Below are positions 35,067-41,622 of a stretch of DNA of 64,000 bases, one piece after another. Each line of letters opens with the position of its first letter. Position 1 is the stretch's first letter. Origin of the DNA: RPRI01 sp051233685. Its GTDB lineage: Bacteria > Desulfobacterota > Desulfobacteria > Desulfobacterales > RPRI01. A program made the position numbers and the translations under genes. The stretch lies in contig NZ_JBAMMY010000049.1 of assembly GCF_051233685.1 (NCBI RefSeq), positions 16,044 to 80,043 on the forward strand, written 5' to 3'. The notes under the pieces were generated by a model. The model was not told where the DNA came from. It was given only the letters and a program-made list of their open reading frames with translations, and made no database searches.

Positions 35067-35909
35067 ATGATTATAAGTGTTGCAAGCGGAAAGGGTGGAA
35101 CGGGAAAAACGACTATAGCCACAAATCTTGCTGTTTCTGTTGGAGATGATGTGCAGCTTTTAGATTGTGATGTGGAAGAACCCAATGTGCATCTTTTTCT
35201 TAACCCTACAATTAAAGAAACAGAAAAAGTGTCGGCTCCGGTTCCGGCAGTGGATGAGGCTAAGTGCACCTTCTGCGGTAAGTGCGCTGAGATATGCCAG
35301 TTTAAGGCAATCATGGTGCTGGGTGAAGTCATACTGACATTTCCAGAAATGTGCCATAGTTGCGGCGGGTGTATGAAGGTTTGTCCTGCAGGCGCTATTA
35401 AGGAAACAGGCAGGGAATTGGGTGTTATTGAAAGAGGGAGCAGAAACGGAGTGGATTTTGTTCATGGAAGATTAAGGGTCGGAGAGGCTATGTCGCCTCC
35501 GCTTATCCGTAAGGTCCGTTCTTTTACACGGCCCGAATTATTAACCATCATCGATGCCCCTCCGGGAACTTCCTGTCCGGTTATTGCTTCTATGAAAGGT
35601 TCAGATTTTGTACTGCTGGTAACCGAGCCGACTCCTTTCGGCCTGCATGATTTAAAACTTGCAGTTGAAGCTGTAAGGATACTTGGAATACTTCATGGGA
35701 TAGTCATTAATCGTTCGGATATTGGAAACGTGCAGGTGAAAGACTATGCTGCAAATATGAAAATACCGGTACTTATGGAAATACCATTCAGCAGAAAAAT
35801 TGCAGAGGCCTATTCACGGGGGCAACTTATTGTGGATGCAATGCCCGAATGGCGGGAGAAGTTTTTGTTTTTAAACAGCCGCGTAAAAAAACTTGTAAAC
35901 CAGAGTTAA
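35067..35909 (+). CDS. ParA/MinD-type ATPase with inserted 2[4Fe-4S] ferredoxin domain (copy 1)
   Basis: A 280-residue cytoplasmic ATPase. The deviant Walker A motif KGGTGKT is at 9-15. A bacterial ferredoxin domain is inserted at about residues 62-110, with CTFCGKCAEIC (67-77) and CHSCGGCMKVC (96-106). The ATPase fold resumes with IDAPPGTSCPVIASM. Members accompany NifX-like proteins and are thought to move Fe-S or mixed-metal clusters. It is followed after 13 bp by a second member (35923-36792). Confidence 0.92.
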   Translation: MIISVASGKGGTGKTTIATNLAVSVGDDVQLLDCDVEEPNVHLFLNPTIKETEKVSAPVPAVDEAKCTFCGKCAEICQFKAIMVLGEVILTFPEMCHSCGGCMKVCPAGAIKETGRELGVIERGSRNGVDFVHGRLRVGEAMSPPLIRKVRSFTRPELLTIIDAPPGTSCPVIASMKGSDFVLLVTEPTPFGLHDLKLAVEAVRILGILHGIVINRSDIGNVQVKDYAANMKIPVLMEIPFSRKIAEAYSRGQLIVDAMPEWREKFLFLNSRVKKLVNQS

Positions 35910-35922
35910 CCGGGGAGATTTA

Positions 35923-36792
35923 ATGAAAGAGTTGGTTATAATAAGCGGCAAAGGCGGCACCGGAAAAACCAGCATTGTTTCAGCCTTTGCCTCACTTGCT
36001 GAAAATAAAATTCTATGCGATGCGGATGTGGATGCAGCCGATCTCCATCTTATAACTGCCCCGGATATTCAACAACGAAATGATTTTAAGGGCGGCAGCA
36101 AAGCCATCATTGACAAGAGATTTTGTACCGAATGTGGCTTGTGCCGTGATCTTTGCAGATGGAATGCCATAAATGATGATTTTATTGTAGATGATCTTGA
36201 ATGCGAAGGCTGCGGTGTTTGTGTTTACTTTTGTCCTGAAAAGGCTATTGAGTTTCCGGTGCAAACCTGCGGCGAATGGTATATTTCCGAAACTCGGTTT
36301 GGGCCTATGGTTCATGCCAGATTGGGTATTGCACAGGAGAATTCCGGAAAGCTTGTAACTATTGTAAGACAGGAAGCCAAAAAACTTGCGGAAAAAAACA
36401 ACTTGGATTTAATTATTACGGATGGGCCACCGGGAGTAGGGTGTCCGGTAATCGCTTCCATCGGTGGTGCTTCGGCAATTCTGATTGTTACCGAACCCAC
36501 AGTATCAGGCAGACATGACATGGAGCGTGTTGCGCAGTTAGCCGCATATTTTAAGGTGCCGGCTATGGTATGTGTAAATAAGTTCGATCTTAATCAAAAG
36601 GAGGCTCAGGCAATAGAGAAGTATTCAAAAAACATGGGAATAGCTGTTCTGGGCAAAATTCCCTTTGATAATGCAGTTACTAAATCAATGGTACAGGGAA
36701 AGACGGTTTTTGAATATGATAAAGATTCGGTGTCTGCCGGGGCGATCATGACTATTTGGAAACAAATAAGTGAATATTTAAATGATAATTAG
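35923..36792 (+). CDS. ParA/MinD-type ATPase with inserted 2[4Fe-4S] ferredoxin domain (copy 2)
   Basis: A 289-residue partner of the preceding gene. The Walker A motif is KGGTGKT near residues 10-16. The ferredoxin insert has CTECGLCRDLC (68-78) and CEGCGVCVYFC (94-104). The later part has DGPPGVGCPVIASI and TEPTVSGRHDMERV. The two copies are clearly diverged, so a heterodimer is more likely than redundancy. Same operon as copy 1. Confidence 0.92.
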   Translation: MKELVIISGKGGTGKTSIVSAFASLAENKILCDADVDAADLHLITAPDIQQRNDFKGGSKAIIDKRFCTECGLCRDLCRWNAINDDFIVDDLECEGCGVCVYFCPEKAIEFPVQTCGEWYISETRFGPMVHARLGIAQENSGKLVTIVRQEAKKLAEKNNLDLIITDGPPGVGCPVIASIGGASAILIVTEPTVSGRHDMERVAQLAAYFKVPAMVCVNKFDLNQKEAQAIEKYSKNMGIAVLGKIPFDNAVTKSMVQGKTVFEYDKDSVSAGAIMTIWKQISEYLNDN

Positions 36793-36845
36793 TAAATCAG
36801 ATTGCAATGGGTAAATTAATTCAAATTATGGAGGATTTTTAGCAA

Positions 36846-37226
36846 ATGGAAAAAGGAAGAATAGCAATTCCGTCAATGGAAGCAGGCGGTCTTGATGGCC
36901 TGCGTTCAGGTCATTTTGGTCAGTGTGATGTGTTTACATTGATCGATGTAGAAGATGGAAAAATAAAAAGCGTAAGCACTGTTCCCAATCAGGAGCATGT
37001 CCAGGGTGGGTGTATGGTGCCTGTGAATTTTCTGGCGGGACATAAGGTGAATGCTCTTGTTGTCGGCGGAATAGGTATGCGCCCTTTGATGGGTTTTAGG
37101 CAGGTGGGCATTGATGTTTATCATGATGATGCCAGGGCTGACATAAGACCGGTTGTGGAAGATTTAATTGCAGGCAAACTACCTATCATCAGTGATAATC
37201 AGGTCTGTGGTGGTGGCGGGAGGTAA
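36846..37226 (+). CDS. NifX/NifB-type metallocluster-binding protein (second)
   Basis: A 126-residue single-domain protein: GRIAIPSMEAGGLDGLRSGHFGQCDVF is the first ~30 residues region with the SGHFGQC motif, then PNQEHVQGGCMVPVNFL and ALVVGGIGMRPLMGFRQVGI. The end is a glycine-rich CGGGGR. His and Cys residues in HFGQC and GGC could hold the cluster. It is separated from the third copy by a 77 bp palindromic repeat. Confidence 0.88.
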   Translation: MEKGRIAIPSMEAGGLDGLRSGHFGQCDVFTLIDVEDGKIKSVSTVPNQEHVQGGCMVPVNFLAGHKVNALVVGGIGMRPLMGFRQVGIDVYHDDARADIRPVVEDLIAGKLPIISDNQVCGGGGR

Positions 37227-37242
37227 GGAAAAAAAGATTCGG

Positions 37243-37319
37243 TGTCATATCGATCGAAGAGAGATATCTTTTACAGACTTTTATATCAATTAAGATTTCT
37301 CACTTTCTTCGAAATGACA
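37243..37319. repeat. Palindromic repeat element with 28-base arms
   Basis: The left arm (37243-37270) starts TGTCATATCGATCGAAGAGA and the right arm (37292-37319) ends TTCGAAATGACA; 22 of 28 positions pair around a 21-base centre. The TGTCATTTCGA...GAGAAATCTT pattern resembles palindromic repeats scattered in many bacterial genomes. It fills the gap between two NifX-like genes. Confidence 0.75.
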
Positions 37320-37380
37320 ATACAAAACCGAATTTATAAACCTCTGTACTAAGTAAGTATATGTGCAAGGAGAAAAGATA

Positions 37381-37740
37381 ATGAAAATAGCTGTAACATC
37401 TGCCGGCGCGGATCTGGATTCACAGGTTGATCCCCGCTTTGGAAGGGCTGCAAATATAATAATAGTGGACTCGGAGACATTCGAATTTGAGGTGATAGGT
37501 AACAATGAAAATATTAATGCTCTTAAAGGCGCCGGTATTCAGGCGGCAAGTACTATAAGCCAAAAAGGTGCAAATGTTCTACTTACCGGATTTTGCGGTC
37601 CTAATGCTTTCAAAACGCTGAAGGCTGCCAAAATTGGCGTGGCAAATGATGCCTCCGGATCGGTAAAAGATGCTGTTAAGGCATATCTTGATGGGAAATT
37701 GCCCTTAGCAGATAATCCGAATACTGAAGGTCACTGGTAG
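37381..37740 (+). CDS. NifX/NifB-type metallocluster-binding protein (third)
   Basis: A 119-residue protein with MKIAVTSAGADLDSQVDPRF, GRAANIIIVD, NALKGAGIQAASTISQKGA and LLTGFCGPNAFKTLKAA, a complete cofactor-binding domain without extension. It is a different subtype from the previous copy (VDPRFGRA instead of SGHFGQC). The ATG at 37381 has AGGAG upstream and gives the canonical N-terminus; the frame is open six codons further left. Confidence 0.9.
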   Translation: MKIAVTSAGADLDSQVDPRFGRAANIIIVDSETFEFEVIGNNENINALKGAGIQAASTISQKGANVLLTGFCGPNAFKTLKAAKIGVANDASGSVKDAVKAYLDGKLPLADNPNTEGHW

Positions 37741-37755
37741 GAATAAGAGGTTATT

Positions 37756-38154
37756 ATGTTGAAATTGTTGATGGTTGTTGCAAACAAAGAAAACTTTTCC
37801 AATTTTGCCCAAGAGCTCATAAAGCAAAAAGATGTTGATCTTTCATGGGCTGATTCGGGCCAAAAGGCGCTGGATATGGTTTTTGCCAGTCCTGTTGACC
37901 TTGTGATAACCGATGAAAATCTAAAAGATATGACTGGGTTGGAGCTTGCTTTACGATTGCTTTCAGTTAATCCAATGGTTAATTGTTCAGCCGTAAGTTC
38001 TCTTGATGCTAAACAATTTCATGAAGTAAGCGAAGGGCTTGGTGTGGTGTCACAACTACCTCCAAAACCTGGTGTAAAAAATGCGTTAGAACTGCTTATG
38101 CGGATAAGAGAATTAAAAAATCTTACGACATCGGGTTCGTTTCATAATACATAG
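37756..38154 (+). CDS. Receiver-domain protein of the metallocluster operon
   Basis: A 132-residue stand-alone receiver. The phospho-acceptor Asp53 (LVITDENLKDMTGLEL) and a Lys near 104 (LPPKPG) are present, but the N-terminal acidic pair is replaced (VVANKE), so phosphorylation is uncertain. It has no output domain. It lies 15 bp after the third NifX-like gene with AAGAGGTT before the ATG. A response regulator is not a standard part of orange-protein operons as I know them. Confidence 0.8.
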   Translation: MLKLLMVVANKENFSNFAQELIKQKDVDLSWADSGQKALDMVFASPVDLVITDENLKDMTGLELALRLLSVNPMVNCSAVSSLDAKQFHEVSEGLGVVSQLPPKPGVKNALELLMRIRELKNLTTSGSFHNT

Positions 38155-38232
38155 TTATTGGTTATCGATAGTCAGTGAAAAATGCATAGTTCGTTGAAAG
38201 CAGTTTTATGCCGCAAACGGCAATCTATTAGA

Positions 38233-38304
38233 AACGAAGTCAAAAACCGGGGTTGTTTAACATTATTAAATAATTATATCTGATCCTAAAATTTTGACTT
38301 CGTT
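38233..38304. other. Perfect 13-bp inverted repeat ahead of the CGGC-domain gene
   Basis: AACGAAGTCAAAA (38233-38245) and TTTTGACTTCGTT (38292-38304) are exact reverse complements with 46 AT-rich bases between. The right arm ends about 29 bp before the start of the CGGC gene. It may be a long-loop hairpin, a regulator site pair or a trace of a small insertion. Confidence 0.6.
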
Positions 38305-38333
38305 GGAAGCCATAAAAAGGAGGTATTTTCTGT

Positions 38334-38699
38334 ATGAATATTGCTGTATTAAGTTGTAAAAATATTAAGGATGAAACTTGTCTGGGTTGCCAACGCTGTT
38401 TGATGGCTTTTGATAAAAAAGAAGGGGAATTTGAAAGATATAAGGGCACTGATGCCAAGTTGAGGGCTCTTTTGCATTGCGGAGGATGTCCGGGCACATC
38501 GCCGATAATACGCCTTGTTAATCTTAAGGCATGGATGGGACTTACAAAAGAAACAATTGATGTCATACATATAGGAACCTGTCTTCTGGACAACTGTCCT
38601 TATAAAGACACAATTATATCAAAAGTAAAGGCAAAAGCAGGTGTTGAAGTTATCGAAGGAAGTCATCCCTATAGACCGGCTGATATTTTCGGGGCATGA
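38334..38699 (+). CDS. CGGC-domain putative metal-binding protein
   Basis: A 121-residue protein with the CGGC-domain pattern: CLGCQRC near residue 16, LLHCGGCPGTSP in the middle and IGTCLLDNCPY later. The cysteines probably bind a metal or Fe-S cluster. The family is common in anaerobes and its function is unknown. It is preceded by AAAAGGAGG and follows the receiver gene after 179 bp, with an inverted repeat between them, so it may be a separate transcript. Confidence 0.82.
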   Translation: MNIAVLSCKNIKDETCLGCQRCLMAFDKKEGEFERYKGTDAKLRALLHCGGCPGTSPIIRLVNLKAWMGLTKETIDVIHIGTCLLDNCPYKDTIISKVKAKAGVEVIEGSHPYRPADIFGA

Positions 38700-38810
38700 G
38701 CAGGAAACACCATCTAATAATTCATATTTTACAAGTCTTTTCTTGTGTGATTAATGCTGATATAATATCATTATACGGTCTCTTGATCAAACAGGATAAG
38801 GTGAGTGGAA

Positions 38811-40493
38811 ATGCCTAAAATAAAACTTCGTGTATTGGTTGTTGGCGGTGTTGCCTGTGGCCCAAAGGCAGCATCAAGACTAAAAAGACTTCTCCCTGAT
38901 GCGGATATAACGATCATTGAGAAGGGAGGAATTGTTTCTTATGGAGCCTGCGGATTGCCTTATTATGTTGAAGGCCTTTTCCCAAGGGTTGAAATGCTTA
39001 CGGAAACACCGGTCGGTGTGGCAAGAACTCCTGCTTTTTTTGAAAAAGCAAAAGGAGTAAAGGTTCTTACAGGAACGGAAGCACTTTCTATTGACCGTAA
39101 AGCTAAAACAGTACTGGTTAAAGATCTTGCTTCCGGAAAAACAGATAAAATGGAATATGATAAGTTGGTGCTGGCAATCGGTGGTTATCCTTTCAGTCCT
39201 CTGATTCCCGGTGTTAACCTGAAAAATGTCTGGTTTATCCGGCAACCCGTTGATGCGGATACTATTGTTAAAGAAATTGAAGCACAGAAATTAAAGCGCG
39301 CGGTTCTTATCGGTGCAGGATTTATCAGCATTGAGATGTCTGAGGCCCTTGTCAAAAAAGGTCTTGATGTTACTATGGTTGAAATGGAAGACCAGATAAT
39401 GCCTGCAATATTGGATAAGGATGTAGCAATGTTTGCCGCAAAACATCTTCGCCAAAAAGGCGTAAAGCTTATACTTTCAGAGAGCGTTAAGGCTATAGGC
39501 GGTGAAGGAATTGTTTCATCGGTCGATACGGACAAGCAAAGCATTCCTGCTGATCTTGTTATTATTGCAGCTGGGACAAAGCCAAATGATGGGCTTGCAA
39601 AAGATGCCGGTTTACATTGCATGGATAGAGGCGGTATAGTAGTTAATGAATACTGCAAAACCAGCGATGAACATATCTATGCAGGCGGTGATTGTGTAGT
39701 TACCCATTATGTAAACAAAACCGCAGGAAGTCCGCTTTATGTTCCTCTGGGGTCAACCGCAAACAAGCATGGCAGGGTTATTGCCAATCATATTGCCGGC
39801 AATCCTACGCCATTTAATGGCATTGCATGTTCCAGCATTGTAAAAGCATTTGATTATACAATAGGGCGAACAGGGCTTTCGGAAAAACAGGCGCACGCAT
39901 TGAATCTTGATATTGAAACTACTACATGGGCCGGGCCTGATAAACCGCATTTTATGCCCGATTCGAAACCGTTTATTATTAAGATGATAGCCGCAAAACG
40001 TGACAGAAAACTTATCGGGATACAGGTAGCAGGAATGGGTGATGGCGCCAAACGCCTTGATGTGGCTGCCGGTGCTATACTTTTTGGGGCAACTCTTGAT
40101 CAGCTTGCAGATGTTGATTTTGCCTATGCTCCGCCGTATGGTCCTGCACTTGACCCGCTTGCAACCTGCGCCCATTTATTGATTAATAAAATGGATGGTA
40201 TAGCTGCCGGTATTTCGGCTTTTGAGGCTAAAAAACGTATTGAAAGCAAAGATGTTATATTACTTGATGTCCGCATGCCGGAAGAAGTAGCAGCAATGCC
40301 GTTTCCCTACGATGTTGTCAACATCCCGCTTGGAGCGTTAAGACAAAAAGCGGAAAGCTTGCCAAAAGATAAGGATATTATTACTTTCTGTAAAATCAGC
40401 TTAAGAGGTTATGAGGCGCAAAGAATTCTGAATGCAGCCGGGTTTAACCGGGTTTCTTATATCGAAGGCGGTATTTTAGGCTGGCCCTTTTAA
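38811..40493 (+). CDS. CoA-disulfide reductase-type flavoprotein fused to rhodanese
   Basis: About 560 residues. The N-terminal flavoprotein has VLVVGGVACGPKAASRLKRL, the active-site SYGACGLPYY (Cys47), the NAD site AVLIGAGFISIEMSEAL and IYAGGDCV. The last ~95 residues are a rhodanese domain with catalytic Cys in TFCKISLRGYEA. The fusion is known from CoA-disulfide/NADH-dependent persulfide reductases, so it probably reduces CoA-persulfides or polysulfide. The ATG at 38811 is chosen because AAGGTGAG lies just upstream; GTG at 38805 is possible. Confidence 0.9.
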   Translation: MPKIKLRVLVVGGVACGPKAASRLKRLLPDADITIIEKGGIVSYGACGLPYYVEGLFPRVEMLTETPVGVARTPAFFEKAKGVKVLTGTEALSIDRKAKTVLVKDLASGKTDKMEYDKLVLAIGGYPFSPLIPGVNLKNVWFIRQPVDADTIVKEIEAQKLKRAVLIGAGFISIEMSEALVKKGLDVTMVEMEDQIMPAILDKDVAMFAAKHLRQKGVKLILSESVKAIGGEGIVSSVDTDKQSIPADLVIIAAGTKPNDGLAKDAGLHCMDRGGIVVNEYCKTSDEHIYAGGDCVVTHYVNKTAGSPLYVPLGSTANKHGRVIANHIAGNPTPFNGIACSSIVKAFDYTIGRTGLSEKQAHALNLDIETTTWAGPDKPHFMPDSKPFIIKMIAAKRDRKLIGIQVAGMGDGAKRLDVAAGAILFGATLDQLADVDFAYAPPYGPALDPLATCAHLLINKMDGIAAGISAFEAKKRIESKDVILLDVRMPEEVAAMPFPYDVVNIPLGALRQKAESLPKDKDIITFCKISLRGYEAQRILNAAGFNRVSYIEGGILGWPF

Positions 40494-40543
40494 GTTTATA
40501 CAAAAAAGAATTTTTCAGAGTATAGCCGTTTAATCAACAACAA

Positions 40544-40563
40544 GCCGGGGCATTTGTCCCGGC
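40544..40563. terminator. Hairpin after the flavoprotein-rhodanese gene
   Basis: GCCGGG and CCCGGC pair around GCATTTGT, 50 bp after the stop. The T-run is absent on plus; read on minus the stem is followed by TTGTTGTTGATT. It may serve as a weak terminator between the convergent flavoprotein and MBL genes. Confidence 0.5.
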
Positions 40564-40582
40564 GTAAAAAAGCCATATATTT

Positions 40583-40748
40583 GAGCCAGTTTCAAAACAT
40601 CCCATTCAGGCCGATCTTTTGCGTTGGGCTCAAATTTTGCGTGCAGTGAAGCATAGCGCTATCCCCGAAATACCAAATGTATTCCTGTGGTTAAAATTTT
40701 CGCCCGCCTTGACCTTGAGATCAAACTGAAACATTTTGAAAGTGGCTC
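40583..40748 (-). repeat. Dispersed element with terminal inverted repeats, copy 1
   Basis: This 166 bp unit begins GAGCCAGTTTCAAAACATCC and ends TTTTGAAAGTGGCTC. Its reverse complement matches 57373-57514 almost base for base apart from about 22 extra bases in the middle. The ends pair with each other (about 17 of 21 bases). It fills most of the 262 bp gap between the flavoprotein and MBL genes and codes for nothing I can see. Confidence 0.85.
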
Positions 40749-40755
40749 ATTTAAA

Positions 40756-41598
40756 TTATATAGAGATTACTTTATCAACAGAAAAATCTTTTTCACCTTT
40801 TTTAACCGAAGCTGCAGCAACCACAGGATCATGTTCGAAAAAAAGTACCCAGTTTTCTAAAATAGCCCTGGAAAGAATTTCCTGCTTTTCTTTAAGAATT
40901 GATAATGGTTCGTTATCATACGCCATATGCCATGGAATCGGGATATGAGCCGAGGTTGGAATGAGATCGGCGCAATAAAAAAGTGAAACCCCGTCTCCTT
41001 TTACAAGCGGATGCTGCTGGCCGGGAGTGTGTCCGTTTGATATAAGAATTTCTATTCCGTCGAATAACACAAGAGGCCCGTCAAGAATTATTAAAACACC
41101 TGATTTTTCAAGAGGCACAAAATTTTCTTTAAAATAGCTCCCGGCTTCTTTTATACCCGGATTTAAGGCTTCTTCGTATTGATTTTTTTGTACATAGTAT
41201 TTTGCCGCCCGAAATGTCGGAACAGTATTATTATCTTTTATTATTGTTGAGCCTCCTGCATGATCAAAATGAAGATGCGTTATAATTACATCGGTTATAT
41301 CATCACAGATGAGTTGATGTTTTGAAAGGATGGTTTCAATATCAGTGGTTTGGTCATCAATTCTGTAAATATTTTTCATTTTACCGGATAATTTGCTACC
41401 CGGACCATTATCAACAAGAATGTTTTTACCGTTTCCCTGTATCAAAAGTGACCTTGCCTTCATGGGGATGAAATTGTTTTTGTCTGCGGGTATTTTCTTT
41501 TCCCACAATATTTTCGGAACAACGCCGAACATGGCGCCCCCGTCTAAAACAAAGTCTCCAAGCTCTATTGCAAAACATTCATAATTACCAAATTTCAT
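40756..41598 (-). CDS. MBL-fold metal-dependent hydrolase
   Basis: A 280-residue metallo-beta-lactamase-fold enzyme with THLHFDHAGG (His108, His110, Asp112, His113) binding a metal pair, and later LISNGHTPGQQHPLV with a third metal site. The substrate is unknown; the layout is similar to lactonase-like and quorum-quenching MBL families, but also to many hydrolases. It is the last gene of the minus-strand topA run, 24 bp after topA. Confidence 0.85.
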   Translation of the reverse strand: MKFGNYECFAIELGDFVLDGGAMFGVVPKILWEKKIPADKNNFIPMKARSLLIQGNGKNILVDNGPGSKLSGKMKNIYRIDDQTTDIETILSKHQLICDDITDVIITHLHFDHAGGSTIIKDNNTVPTFRAAKYYVQKNQYEEALNPGIKEAGSYFKENFVPLEKSGVLIILDGPLVLFDGIEILISNGHTPGQQHPLVKGDGVSLFYCADLIPTSAHIPIPWHMAYDNEPLSILKEKQEILSRAILENWVLFFEHDPVVAAASVKKGEKDFSVDKVISI

Positions 41599-41622
41599 GC
41601 TGCTTCTCCGATAACAATCTGA

